From contig NZ_JAGUCO010000004.1 of assembly GCF_018271995.1 (NCBI RefSeq), positions 288,544 to 352,543 on the forward strand: a stretch of DNA of 64,000 nucleotides, in the 5' to 3' direction. Origin of the DNA: Carboxylicivirga linearis (GTDB lineage Bacteria; Bacteroidota; Bacteroidia; Bacteroidales; Marinilabiliaceae). The notes under the pieces are model-generated. The model worked only from the letters and a program-made list of their open reading frames with translations, searched no databases and was not told where the DNA came from. The position numbers and the translations under genes are program-made. Shown one piece after another: positions 1-8,810 of the stretch (its first letter is position 1; every line of letters begins with the position of its first letter).

Positions 1-24
1 GGAGTTATGACAAAAAGTCCGGAA

Positions 25-108
25 GCGACCCCTAAAAGTGAGGGAGCACCCCCCAAAAGTGAGGTAGCGACCCCCAAAAGTAGAAGAGCATGGGGCAAAA
101 GCAGCCAA
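25..108. repeat. Four 21-bp tandem repeats at the left edge
   Basis: Units start at 25, 46, 67 and 88, each built around CCCCCAAAAGTGAGG, with a partial fifth unit at 4-24. The fourth unit is the most diverged. Read on the plus strand from the ATG at 7 to the stop at 132 they give a 41-residue frame with a heptapeptide repeat (ATPKSEG, APPKSEV, ATPKSRR, AWGKSSQ), which could be the tail of a gene entering from the left. Read on the minus strand they look like the multiple short terminal repeats carried at IS21-family ends. Neither reading can be settled inside this window. Confidence 0.6.
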
Positions 109-325
109 TATGTCAGTTATAATAATTCTTAATAAACCATCATATAATTATGCATTTATATTTGGATTTTAATTTATAAAAACATAATATTACATGTGTA
201 ACTAAATAAACAAGTTCTTATACATTTCTGAAAACACGGATAAATTCTCGCTAAATCCGTTATTTACATTACCTATCAATAGATATTTTCAGCAATAACA
301 CGAGATTATCCAAATTATAACCCTT

Positions 326-355
326 ACTCTATTTAATTAATAGTATAAATAGAGT
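326..355. promoter_or_regulatory. Perfect 10-bp inverted repeat upstream of the helical protein gene
   Basis: ACTCTATTTA (326-335) and TAAATAGAGT (346-355) are exact reverse complements around a 10-nt loop. The right arm ends 11 bases before the start codon at 367. It could be an operator or a weak mRNA hairpin over the initiation region. There is no T-run, so it is not a terminator. Confidence 0.45.
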
Positions 356-366
356 TAATAAAACCA

Positions 367-1017
367 ATGAATATGAAAACCTCTTATGAAAAAATTTATG
401 AGAAGTCCCGCATCCTAATAACGGGCGTAAACCAAATTAAAGAAATCAAACAACGCATTTCCCCTGTTTATACCGAAGAGCGCCTGGCTGAAGGCACAGA
501 ATTACTAAAACTGGCCAAGCAAAGCATGATAACTCAGGATAAAGAGATAATAGAATCAAGTATGGCCACCAAAGCTTATCACGAGGTAGATGAGCATTTA
601 CATACAATATTGGTAAAGGTACGCAAAGCTATTCGCTACTTTTTTAAAGATGACCAACTGGTACAGGCCAGTATGCATATCAACGATCCTATACCAACTG
701 ATTATAATGGTTGGAAAACATTATGTGAACGAGTAATGAACGGTATTATCCTGTATCCTGCTGTTCAGGATAAGCTGGAGTGGATTGGAATCAGTCAGGA
801 GGTAGTTACGCAATGCAAAAGCGATCTGGAAAAGTTAGATCAATTAAAGAGTGATGCTGCCCGCGAAAGTGGAGAAGCACAAGTTGCAAGCGATACCAAA
901 AAACAAGCATTTAAAAATTTAAAAGACTATTGCATCGACCTTCGCGAGTGCCTGGATTTATTCTTTGAAGACGACGAACGGCAGCAACTCGAAAAAGTTG
1001 GTATCTCTGTTCATTAA
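367..1017 (+). CDS. Uncharacterised helical protein
   Basis: A 216-residue protein with no signal peptide or membrane segment, so probably cytoplasmic. It is rich in Lys, Glu and Gln and predicted almost all alpha-helical, with coiled-coil-like stretches near residues 35-60 and 140-190. I do not recognise a domain. A second ATG lies two codons in (MNMK), so either start is possible. It stands alone: 5' is AT-rich DNA with an inverted repeat, 3' is a strong terminator at 1039-1073. Length and helical character are like those of the protein at 62565-63263, but I see no alignable motif and do not claim homology. Confidence 0.75.
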   Translation: MNMKTSYEKIYEKSRILITGVNQIKEIKQRISPVYTEERLAEGTELLKLAKQSMITQDKEIIESSMATKAYHEVDEHLHTILVKVRKAIRYFFKDDQLVQASMHINDPIPTDYNGWKTLCERVMNGIILYPAVQDKLEWIGISQEVVTQCKSDLEKLDQLKSDAARESGEAQVASDTKKQAFKNLKDYCIDLRECLDLFFEDDERQQLEKVGISVH

Positions 1018-1038
1018 TAACCCAAAATTGCAAGTAAG

Positions 1039-1073
1039 AAGCCCTGTAATCAACGGATTGCAGGGCTTTTTAA
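1039..1073 (+). terminator. Rho-independent terminator
   Basis: The arm AAGCCCTGTAATC pairs with GATTGCAGGGCTT (one G-U pair) over a four-base loop and is followed by TTTTT. It sits just after the stop codon at 1017. Confidence 0.85.
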
Positions 1074-1237
1074 TTTCCTTCAATACACATTATAATAACA
1101 TATCCTCCAGCTTTATAGCTCCAAAAAGTAAGGCAACACCCACCTTATGCAGATAACACCATAATCAATTTATCAAACATTAATTATTATATTTACATTT
1201 AATACACACTATTTTATGTCTAACCTAAATGATTTCA

Positions 1238-1795
1238 ATGAAAAATAGTAAAACTACCTTCCAAAGAGCAACAATGCATATAATTGCATCCTTGTTTTTA
1301 TTGACTTCAATGTTTCTTAACCAAAGCTGTGCCGTTATCGCCGGCGGAAGCAGGTACTACGCAAACGTAGTGGTTGAAGGCCATCCCAACGCAAAAATAT
1401 CTTACGATGGCCAGACAAAAGGATATGGAAACACAACTGTTAAATTAATGCGTAAAGACGCTAATAACCTAACTTTTACCATTAGTGAAGAAGGATGCCC
1501 AACCGTTGATAAAACTTTTACCGAACGTAAGTTCCGTGGCTGGGCTTTTGTTGGCACACTGGTAACATGGACAGGCTTAAGCATTAACGGAGGTCCCTGG
1601 CTTCCTATTCCGTTTGGAGTTATTGTTGATGGTGCCACTGGCGCCTGGTGGAAACCCGACGAGAACGAAGTTGGTATTTCTAAAGTTGATTACAAAAATT
1701 ATAATTACAACCTCCAGTACAAAGAATGTGATGGAGTTGAGCAACCTGAAAACTCGGTTAATGATAATTTTGAGGATGCTGACACGAATTTATAA
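1238..1795 (+). CDS. Putative lipoprotein
   Basis: A type II signal peptide is visible: basic N-terminus, hydrophobic run, then a lipobox-like LNQSC, so the mature protein should begin at that Cys and be anchored to a membrane. The middle (VVVEGHPNAKISYDGQTKG) resembles the start of PEGA-like beta domains, where a surface protein presents a small beta-sandwich. A glycine/tryptophan-rich hydrophobic stretch follows (GWAFVGTLVTWTG and PWLPIPFGVIVDGATGAWW), and the C-terminus is acidic. An alternative ATG lies nine bases upstream at 1229. No function is assigned. No neighbour is on the same strand close enough to suggest an operon. Confidence 0.75.
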   Translation: MKNSKTTFQRATMHIIASLFLLTSMFLNQSCAVIAGGSRYYANVVVEGHPNAKISYDGQTKGYGNTTVKLMRKDANNLTFTISEEGCPTVDKTFTERKFRGWAFVGTLVTWTGLSINGGPWLPIPFGVIVDGATGAWWKPDENEVGISKVDYKNYNYNLQYKECDGVEQPENSVNDNFEDADTNL

Positions 1796-1819
1796 ATAGG
1801 TCAAATAACATATATTAAG

Positions 1820-2007
1820 AGGATGTCCAAAAAGTAATTCCGCAAATACGCAAACTTTCAATTTGTAACTTTACTTTCATTTTACCCCACCAAACCTCCC
1901 CTAAAAGGGAGGCTTAAGTCCCCTTCAGGGGATTTAGGGGTGACATAAAGTGATATTATTACAAATTGAAACAAACACTGTTGTGATGTTTAGTTTTTGG
2001 ACACCCT
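1820..2007. mobile_element. MITE-like element with nested inverted repeats
   Basis: The ends AGGATGTCCAAAAAGT (1820-1835) and AGTTTTTGGACACCCT (1992-2007) are inverted repeats matching at 14 of 16 positions. Inside them a perfect 13-bp pair lies at 1856-1868 and 1959-1971 (TTTCAATTTGTAA and its complement). The centre (1885-1943) holds two GC-rich hairpins. There is no coding frame. Size, terminal repeats and lack of a gene fit a miniature inverted-repeat transposable element. It fills most of the gap between 1795 and 2102. A flanking target duplication is not obvious. Confidence 0.6.
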
Positions 2008-2101
2008 TTTTTTGAAAGAATAATATTACTTTATCACTATTAAATACCATTCAACTTTTACGCCTCAGCAAATACGTAAGAACCGCCTCCAATATTTTTA
2101 C

Positions 2102-3121
2102 CTATTTCAAATAAATAACAAACTCATTTATTACAGGCGCTTCCAAACTAACATCAGCAACATACCCTTTCAAACTTTTTTTATCCCATTCCAATACTTG
2201 CCATACCTTCTGATGCTCGTTATCTTTTACAATAAAATGATGTGCATCCAATATTAAATCGGCATCGTATTTATTCGCATCACCTTCCTTCGAAATTTCA
2301 ATACTTACTAATTGGTCGTGTATAATTAAACTCCCTTTGTGTGTTTGATCTCCATCTGTCATCTCCAATTTATAAACCTTGTTTAAAAGTAATAGCTCAT
2401 TAAAAGGGAGATGGCTATTGGTGTTTAGTACAAAAGGTTTAAAATCATCAAACTGACGTTTAATCACTTCCAATCCGTGCAGCAAACCTCCATAACTGCT
2501 ATAGGCTTCCCATCGCATATTTTCTATTTTAGAAGTGATAAGGAAGGTGTCAGGTTGAAAAACGTTTCCCTGAAAACGATTTTTCTCATTTTTCACCACA
2601 TCATATATTTCCACATTACCCAGCGTGTCCGTGTTTTGATTCTCATTAAAATACAGATAGCCAAAGCTACGTGGTTTTCCCATGGCATAGGTTTTATACG
2701 GACAAATCATTCCCGGTTGAATAGGATGCTTAATCTTATCCTTAAAGCCCAGTTCTTCTTTTATCTGATAAAGCAGATGAATAAAATGGTTGGCGTCGTT
2801 CCTGGATCGAAACATTAAATCACCCAGGTTATTATGATCGTATTTACAATACGATGCTTCCTTGTAGAAAAAGATAACATTATACAATCCACCAAAGAAG
2901 TTATAGGTATAGCTTAAATCACTAAAATGTAAATTAAATTCCTTGTTATCCTTATTGGTTATGGTTGCAAGTCCGTTCTTTTTCACTTCAAATTGCTGCT
3001 GATGAATAGCTACCGAAGCAATTAGGTTAAGATCGGAAACTAATGTGTCTAAGCGGGAAGCTTTCTGCCCGTAAGTGAGGCTTGGGATGGTTAATAGTAG
3101 TAGGATGGTTATATTTCTCAT
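2102..3121 (-). CDS. Secreted protein of unknown function
   Basis: A 339-residue protein with a cleavable signal peptide (MRNITILLLLTIPSLTYGQ, cleavage near the Gln). The rest is mixed alpha/beta, without membrane segments or a motif I recognise. The C-terminus, ending FVIYLK, could be a terminal beta-strand. It lies 25 bases downstream of the large cysteine peptidase gene on the same strand, so co-transcription is likely and both would act outside the cytoplasm. Confidence 0.75.
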   Translation of the reverse strand: MRNITILLLLTIPSLTYGQKASRLDTLVSDLNLIASVAIHQQQFEVKKNGLATITNKDNKEFNLHFSDLSYTYNFFGGLYNVIFFYKEASYCKYDHNNLGDLMFRSRNDANHFIHLLYQIKEELGFKDKIKHPIQPGMICPYKTYAMGKPRSFGYLYFNENQNTDTLGNVEIYDVVKNEKNRFQGNVFQPDTFLITSKIENMRWEAYSSYGGLLHGLEVIKRQFDDFKPFVLNTNSHLPFNELLLLNKVYKLEMTDGDQTHKGSLIIHDQLVSIEISKEGDANKYDADLILDAHHFIVKDNEHQKVWQVLEWDKKSLKGYVADVSLEAPVINEFVIYLK

Positions 3122-3146
3122 TTTGATTGTTTTTTAGGTTTGATAA

Positions 3147-6100
3147 TTAACGACAGAAAGCAGCCGATTTGGCGGTTTTGGTTTGTCCTTCGGAATAATG
3201 CAGTAATTTTGCTTTGTGCTTGTCTGTCTGATCGATTGCTTCATCTTCAATGGGTGAATTAAACGTAAAGTAGCATTCCAGGTCCTTGTATTTTTTGAGA
3301 TTTTGCAGCTCAATATTCATAGTAGTTTGGATCTCCTTCTCACTTCTGGCTTTTTTCCAGATCCTTACTTCATCTACTAATCCATCAACTGCTCCATTGG
3401 GTCGGCTACGTCCAACTACAAAATAATGCCATGCAGGAGCAAAACGTACCTTTGAAGAAGCTGTTCCCATTAAGGTGCCGTTTTTATACAATCGCATCTC
3501 ACCCTTATCGAATGTGTATGCAAAATGTTGCCAAACACTAATATCAATCATATTCACCTCGGTATTAATTCTTGTCAATCCTCCACCTAAAAGGCCTGCA
3601 CTAATGGAGCCATCAAAATTGCAATGAAACAAAAAACGCCCCCAGCCACCGCCAAATTGCTGATTCCAGTTCTTATAAGAGGAGGGTTTAAGCCAAAACT
3701 CAACAGTATAGGCTTCCTGTGGTGTATTAAAAATGCTATCCACCACAAATACATTGTTTTCACCATTAAAGAACAAAGCATTACCGGCCGATATATTGGA
3801 TACCGTGATACATTGCTCCTTCACAACAGAGGCATCACCGTTAGTATTCTGTGCTATCAACTTCACCTGATATACACCTGGTTGGTTGTATTGAATGACA
3901 GGATTTTGTTCAGAGCTGATTGCAGGACTACCACCTTCAAATTCCCATTGCCATTGGTTAGGATTATTTAATGTGGTATCGGTAAAAACAATTTTATTAC
4001 CCTTTATAATTTCTTCATCTGAAATGGTAAAACCGGCAACAGGAAGTGGACCTTTAACGGTAATCATCTGCTGTTTTAAAATGTTTTTCTCACCACTTGC
4101 ATTGGCCACCGTTAACTGAACATTGTAAACTCCCTCTTTTTCATATTTCACTACAGGGTTTTTAAGATTGCTAACCTTGGGAGAACCACCTTCAAATGTC
4201 CAATGCCAGCTATCGGGCGTGTAACTACTTTGGTCAGTAAAAAAGATGGAATCATTAATATGGATTTGCTCCATACTTGCACTAAATTTTAATTCGGGAG
4301 TTGGCAATGCCTCAATATTTATTCTCTTTTCCAGCGTTTCGATAATGCCTTGGGAATTGGTTACTTTAAGTTGCACCTTATATTCTCCTGGTGTATTGTA
4401 AATAACCAAAGGTGATGAACTAAACGCCTGCTGAGGCTGTCCCCCTTCGAAAAACCATTCATATTTGTTGTTACTATTATTATGATGCGGATTATAAAAC
4501 TGCTGAGGAAGGTGAGTCACCTTTTCAGAACGTACTAATGAAATACCAGGTTCATGTTCAATTTGCCTGTTTTTCACTATCCCTTGTCCTGCCAACCTGC
4601 TGTTGTTTAAGTTTCCGTATAAAGTTCCATGATATCTGCCTGTGGCATCTATTATCTGATTGCCACCTGACTCATTAAAAAAATAACAGGCCACTAAACC
4701 ATCCTGCATTTGTTCGGCTATTGTTTTATGTGTGGCACTTTGCATTTCGCTTTGGGGTAATGCCCGGCTCCATATTTTAATATCATCGATACATCCTTTA
4801 AACCTGCGATCTTTAGAAAATGGTAGTCCCCCAATAAACGATTCATAGTTGAAGTTATCCATCAAATTTTTTTGCTGCTTTACCAGTAAGCTATCATTCA
4901 TATAAAGGACTAACGAGTCAGGATAAACCACCATGGCCAGGTGTGTCCAGGTATCATCCGGCAAAACAACTCCATCGTGTGAGTTACGCCATCTGTAGCT
5001 TATCCGGTTCTCTTTTTTCTCAATCTCACCAACCGTATGATGTGATGTGTGTTTAGTGCCCAGTTTCACATACGAAGCTCCTTTACTATTTTCGAAAAAG
5101 ACCGTTCCTTCATTTAATAAGCAGTTGGTCTTAACCCACATCTCAATGGTGGTTGCTTCCGAGAAAAGATGTAAGGGCGGGATAGACACATAATTCGTTT
5201 CTCCATCAAATTGAAGACAATAATCGTTGTTTTCACTAACCACAGATACGCTGTTCGAGGGTTCGGAATACATCAGGTGATTGTCCTTTTCATATACGGC
5301 CTTTAGGTAATAAGTAATAGCCGCTTTAGTCGATGTCTTGTCTTCGTATTCTGTTTGGGATTTATCAAGATCAGCTATTTTTTCATTATTCCTGAAGAGT
5401 TGATAACCTGCTAAGGCAGTGTTCTCCCAAAGAGGAGCAGACCATCTTAATTGAGTTTGAACGTCACCTTGAATGGCAGCCAGGTTTACAGGCAGAAATA
5501 GCATATTGCCCGGTATAATAACGGAAACTCTGGTTATTTGTCCTTCCAAAATGTCTATATTCCTATCCGGAGAAACATACTCCGTACTTTCCCCTTCAGA
5601 CTCATTGTTGATGACTGAAAAAGATATTATCTCTCCCTCGGGATCCGCGTTATTTACTTCAACACTAATGCAGGTGAAAAACAATTTAACCTGACGGGAT
5701 GGATCAACATCTCCCAGTAAGTCGCTGATGTCTAATCCAATTTCAATAGGATCATTATTCCCACTGCCCAGCATTGGCACATCTGCTTTGCCATGATATG
5801 ATTTTCCGTGATCAAATATCAGATACGAACGTTCAAATTCCGGCTTTGAAGCTTCAATATCCTGTGCAATACCAACCCGCAGACTTATGGTATTTCTCAT
5901 CTCGTGCTTCATTTTAATTTTTGCAGTCAGTCTTGGGGTATAATAAGGTTCGTCATATAAATGGATAATCTCCACACTCACATTTTTCAACAATGCATAA
6001 GGATAATAAACCCGACCGTTATTAGCATATCGGTTACCCCAGGTATTTAAAGCAATCAGCGCTCCTTTTTCCCAGTCTCGCATATCCACCAAACCATCAC

Positions 6101-6797
6101 CATTTATATCAATATCATTGGTAATTTCTCCATCATTATTCCAGTCATATTGAATTTCATCATCATACCCTGCAAAGGTCATAATATGATTACCCCCTTC
6201 TCCTAAGCCTACAATCAGTTTTTTCCCTTGTTCATAGTTCGTCGAAAGAGTGTCGTATTGAATACCACCCATCGAGATGCCGAAAGTAGCTACTCCACCA
6301 TATCTTCTGGAGCTATCTCCTTCATGATTATACAACCAGTGTTTCAGTCTATTTAGTCCTTCTGGTGTGGATATAGAAAACCACTCATTGCTTTTTACAC
6401 GATTTTTCATCGCATTGTAATACAAGTTGTATCCGGTTGGCCAAATAGTATTATCATCATTACTTATGGTGTGCCCATAGTACTGACTCAAGGGAATGCC
6501 ATTTTCATGAGCGGTTTCGTAGCTATGATTTCCAAAATTATACGAGAAGTAAATAGGGTATTGATTTTGGACACTATCCGAAAAAAGCTTGCGTTTTAGA
6601 TTGATTTCGTAATTAAACATATTACCCACCCAATTGGCTGCAACACATGAAGAGCCGGACTGATTAAACACGGGCCGCATATAAGGATTGGTAGAGTTAT
6701 CAATACGAGGAGGAAGTTGATCGTTGCTTTGAGCTGCCGCAAAGTAGGCAATACTGTTTAACAGGAATAAACAGGTTAAAAGATTTTTGATTTTCAT
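3147..6797 (-). CDS. Secreted C1-type cysteine peptidase with LamG and PKD domains
   Basis: A 1216-residue modular exoprotein. After a signal peptide (about 1-22) comes a papain-like (C1) peptidase: QSGSSC with likely nucleophile Cys51, His204 in GGNHIMTFAGYD and Asn251 in ALNTWGNRY. Between His and Asn sits a DxNxDG-rich stretch (about 218-238) that looks like two calcium-binding or dockerin-type loops. A fibronectin III-like segment follows (about 450-530), then a LamG/concanavalin domain (about 540-720), three PKD domains (about 775-1030, with WxFEGGSP and PGVYxVKL repeats) and a second LamG domain (about 1035-1200). The architecture suggests a peptidase that binds glycan or matrix outside the cell. 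No clear type IX sorting tail is visible; the protein ends AKSAAFCR. Confidence 0.85.
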   Translation of the reverse strand: MKIKNLLTCLFLLNSIAYFAAAQSNDQLPPRIDNSTNPYMRPVFNQSGSSCVAANWVGNMFNYEINLKRKLFSDSVQNQYPIYFSYNFGNHSYETAHENGIPLSQYYGHTISNDDNTIWPTGYNLYYNAMKNRVKSNEWFSISTPEGLNRLKHWLYNHEGDSSRRYGGVATFGISMGGIQYDTLSTNYEQGKKLIVGLGEGGNHIMTFAGYDDEIQYDWNNDGEITNDIDINGDGLVDMRDWEKGALIALNTWGNRYANNGRVYYPYALLKNVSVEIIHLYDEPYYTPRLTAKIKMKHEMRNTISLRVGIAQDIEASKPEFERSYLIFDHGKSYHGKADVPMLGSGNNDPIEIGLDISDLLGDVDPSRQVKLFFTCISVEVNNADPEGEIISFSVINNESEGESTEYVSPDRNIDILEGQITRVSVIIPGNMLFLPVNLAAIQGDVQTQLRWSAPLWENTALAGYQLFRNNEKIADLDKSQTEYEDKTSTKAAITYYLKAVYEKDNHLMYSEPSNSVSVVSENNDYCLQFDGETNYVSIPPLHLFSEATTIEMWVKTNCLLNEGTVFFENSKGASYVKLGTKHTSHHTVGEIEKKENRISYRWRNSHDGVVLPDDTWTHLAMVVYPDSLVLYMNDSLLVKQQKNLMDNFNYESFIGGLPFSKDRRFKGCIDDIKIWSRALPQSEMQSATHKTIAEQMQDGLVACYFFNESGGNQIIDATGRYHGTLYGNLNNSRLAGQGIVKNRQIEHEPGISLVRSEKVTHLPQQFYNPHHNNSNNKYEWFFEGGQPQQAFSSSPLVIYNTPGEYKVQLKVTNSQGIIETLEKRINIEALPTPELKFSASMEQIHINDSIFFTDQSSYTPDSWHWTFEGGSPKVSNLKNPVVKYEKEGVYNVQLTVANASGEKNILKQQMITVKGPLPVAGFTISDEEIIKGNKIVFTDTTLNNPNQWQWEFEGGSPAISSEQNPVIQYNQPGVYQVKLIAQNTNGDASVVKEQCITVSNISAGNALFFNGENNVFVVDSIFNTPQEAYTVEFWLKPSSYKNWNQQFGGGWGRFLFHCNFDGSISAGLLGGGLTRINTEVNMIDISVWQHFAYTFDKGEMRLYKNGTLMGTASSKVRFAPAWHYFVVGRSRPNGAVDGLVDEVRIWKKARSEKEIQTTMNIELQNLKKYKDLECYFTFNSPIEDEAIDQTDKHKAKLLHYSEGQTKTAKSAAFCR

Positions 6798-6955
6798 AGG
6801 TGAGTTGAGGTAACTGAGTTAAAAATATTAATCACATTAAATTACTGAATATTTTAACCAAGATCGATGCCAACTATTTCTCTATCAACAAATCTCTTTA
6901 CTACATTAAGTAAACCCAATAAAAAAAATTCGATTCATCTGTTTTTCATCTATTA

Positions 6956-6977
6956 ATATCGCCCACATGGGCGATAT
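6956..6977. repeat. Near-perfect 22-bp palindrome in the 6798-7138 gap
   Basis: ATATCGCCCA and TGGGCGATAT are complementary 10-bp arms separated by two bases. The palindrome lies between the start of the peptidase gene (6797) and the tRNA terminator, about 160 bases upstream of the peptidase start codon. With a two-base loop it is more likely a dimeric protein site than an RNA hairpin. I see nothing else in this gap apart from AT-rich sequence and the terminator at 7101. Confidence 0.45.
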
Positions 6978-7100
6978 CGACATTTAATAAATCTGTATTC
7001 TGATAAAGAATTTAAGCTGATCTTTCTATTCAACTAATAAGATAAGTAGAGTTGGTATATTGAGAAAGAAGTACCGGATAGAAACCTCAGTAAAGGCCAC

Positions 7101-7132
7101 AAAAAAAGCCACCCAAAAATTGGATGGCTTTT
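7101..7132 (-). terminator. Terminator of the tRNA-Asn pair
   Basis: On the minus strand AAGCCATCC pairs with GGGTGGCTT (one G-U pair) and is followed by a run of T residues. It sits immediately downstream of the second transcribed tRNA-Asn. Confidence 0.8.
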
Positions 7133-7138
7133 AAAGAG

Positions 7139-7212
7139 CTCCCCAGGTAGGACTTGAACCTACGACCTACGGATTAACAGTCCGCCGCTCTAACCAACTG
7201 AGCTACTAGGGA
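7139..7212 (-). tRNA. tRNA-Asn (GTT)
   Basis: A 74-nt cloverleaf reads on the minus strand. The acceptor arms TCCCTAG and CTGGGGA pair (one G-U), the D-arm contains AGCTCAGTTGG, the anticodon loop is CTGTTAA with anticodon GTT, and the T-arm contains GGTTCAAGTCC. The discriminator base is G. CCA is not encoded. It is identical to the copy at 7255-7328 and followed by a terminator. Confidence 0.95.
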
Positions 7213-7254
7213 ATCAAATATGTTTTATAAGAGCTTCTTTTAGCTTTTATGAAG

Positions 7255-7328
7255 CTCCCCAGGTAGGACTTGAACCTACGACCTACGGATTAACAGTCCG
7301 CCGCTCTAACCAACTGAGCTACTAGGGA
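7255..7328 (-). tRNA. tRNA-Asn (GTT), second copy
   Basis: Identical over all 74 bases to the tRNA at 7139-7212, with the same GTT anticodon, acceptor stem and G discriminator. It is first in transcription order, separated from the other copy by 42 bases, and the two are probably cut from one transcript ending at the terminator at 7101. Confidence 0.95.
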
Positions 7329-7420
7329 ATTTATCTTTTTCATTCTGCATCGCACTTCCCGTGTGGCAGTGCTTTTGTCAAATGCGTTGCAAAACTATAA
7401 GGAATCTTCAAAATATGCAA

Positions 7421-7428
7421 TATCTTTG
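7421..7428 (+). promoter_or_regulatory. Bacteroidota -7 box upstream of the PfkB kinase gene
   Basis: TATCTTTG matches the Bacteroidota -7 consensus TAnnTTTG. It lies 48 bases before the start codon at 7477. No good TTTG -33 box was found at the expected distance. Confidence 0.45.
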
Positions 7429-7476
7429 TGAAAATTTTTGAATTAAAAATATCTAAAAAATAATAATCATTTAATT

Positions 7477-8457
7477 ATGAGTAGTGTACTGGGATTAGGA
7501 AATGCATTAGTTGATGTGCTGGCGCGTCTGGAGAACGATAATTTGCTTGAAAAACTGAATTTACCGAAGGGAAGTATGCAGTTGGTAGACGGTGAAGCAG
7601 CCAATAAAGTGATGGAAGCAACCGCTCATTTGAAGAAAGATTTAGCCAGTGGAGGATCAGCAGCCAATACCATTCATGGATTAGCCAATTTAGGTGTTAA
7701 AACCGGTTTTATTGGTAAAATTGGTAAAGATGAATTGGGTCAGGTATTCCGTAATGATATGTCGAGCAACAATATTACTCCTCATTTAAGTGAGAGTAAT
7801 GCTGAATCGGGTCGTGCTATAGCATTAATCAGTCCTGATTCGGAACGAACTTTTGCAACATGCCTGGGTGCAGCCATCGAATTATCAGCTGATGATATGT
7901 TAGATCATTTATTCGAAGGATATACCTATTTCCACGTCGAAGGATATTTAGTTCAGAATAAACCACTGATCGAAAAAGCGTATCAGATAGCTAAAGCCAA
8001 AGGATTAAAGACCAGCATTGACTTAGCCAGCTTTAATGTAGTAGAAGATAATCTTGACTTCTTAAAAAATCTGGTTGAGAATTATGTAGATATAATCTTC
8101 GCTAACGAAGAAGAAGCAAAAGCCTACACCGGTAAAGAAGGCGAAGATGCTTTAAATGATTTAGCCAAAGGTACCGAGGTTGCTGTTTTAAAACTGGGTA
8201 AAGAAGGTTCGATTATAAAGCGCTTTGATGAAGTGGTAAAAGTGGGAATCATTCCTGTGAACAGTATTGATACTACCGGAGCGGGTGATTTATATGCTGC
8301 CGGTTTCCTATACGGTTTAATTCAAAACCTTGATTTGGAGAAATGTGGTAATATCGGTTCTATCTTATCCGGACATGTAATTGAGGTTGTAGGACCAAAA
8401 ATGACAGAAGATACCTGGGCCACTATCCATCAAAAAGTAAAAGAATTACTTAACTAA
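7477..8457 (+). CDS. PfkB-family sugar or adenosine kinase
   Basis: A 326-residue ribokinase/PfkB-fold kinase of full family length. The N-terminus GLGNALVDVLARL and the ASGGSAANTIHGLANLG stretch (about 58-73) are the substrate-binding half. The C-terminal signature DTTGAGD (about 265-271) holds the anion hole and the catalytic Asp271. Close Bacteroidota relatives are usually annotated as adenosine kinase, which phosphorylates adenosine to AMP; the sequence alone does not fix the substrate. Cytoplasmic, with no partner gene. Confidence 0.88.
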   Translation: MSSVLGLGNALVDVLARLENDNLLEKLNLPKGSMQLVDGEAANKVMEATAHLKKDLASGGSAANTIHGLANLGVKTGFIGKIGKDELGQVFRNDMSSNNITPHLSESNAESGRAIALISPDSERTFATCLGAAIELSADDMLDHLFEGYTYFHVEGYLVQNKPLIEKAYQIAKAKGLKTSIDLASFNVVEDNLDFLKNLVENYVDIIFANEEEAKAYTGKEGEDALNDLAKGTEVAVLKLGKEGSIIKRFDEVVKVGIIPVNSIDTTGAGDLYAAGFLYGLIQNLDLEKCGNIGSILSGHVIEVVGPKMTEDTWATIHQKVKELLN

Positions 8458-8696
8458 GGGTTGAGAATAGTGCTTAATATCATATTTCTTTTGATGTAAC
8501 AGCACTAATTTTGAAATTTATAACAATTTGTATATTCATTTTATGCATTAATTGGCCTCATTAGAGATGATTACTGAAGTGAAGCATAAAATTTAGTAAG
8601 ACCGGGAAGCTGAGAACTTGTTCGAAGATCACCCGGCCGCACTTAATTATATGCAAAAATCAGAAATCAGAGCTAATGTAGTCTTGATTTTCTTTG

Positions 8697-8728
8697 TTTC
8701 GTTTCTTGCATCAAGGCAAGAAATGAAA
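8697..8728. repeat. 13-bp stem hairpin in the 8458-8810 gap
   Basis: TTTCGTTTCTTGC and GCAAGAAATGAAA form a 13-bp stem with one G-U pair around a six-base loop. This type of element is often seen scattered in Bacteroidota intergenic DNA. The gap between the PfkB kinase and kbl holds no gene I can support; it also contains short GC-rich patches near 8600-8640 (ACCGGGAAGC, CACCCGGCCGC) without a clear fold. Confidence 0.45.
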
Positions 8729-8810
8729 AGCCCAGCGGCTTGAGCAAATAAAGAAACTCTATATTTCATGATAATGTCAATGAATATTTAAACTAGCAAA
8801 AAGATAAGCT

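Noticed and set aside
965..1156. A 63-residue plus-strand frame after the first gene
   Set aside because: It overlaps the end of that gene and runs through the terminator hairpin.
3147..6797. Type IX secretion tail on the cysteine peptidase
   Set aside because: The C-terminus lacks the usual conserved strands and ends AKSAAFCR; the second LamG domain runs almost to the end.
7139..7328. An integration site or element using the duplicated tRNA-Asn
   Set aside because: No integrase or repeat of a tRNA end was found nearby; the two copies look like a simple tandem duplication.
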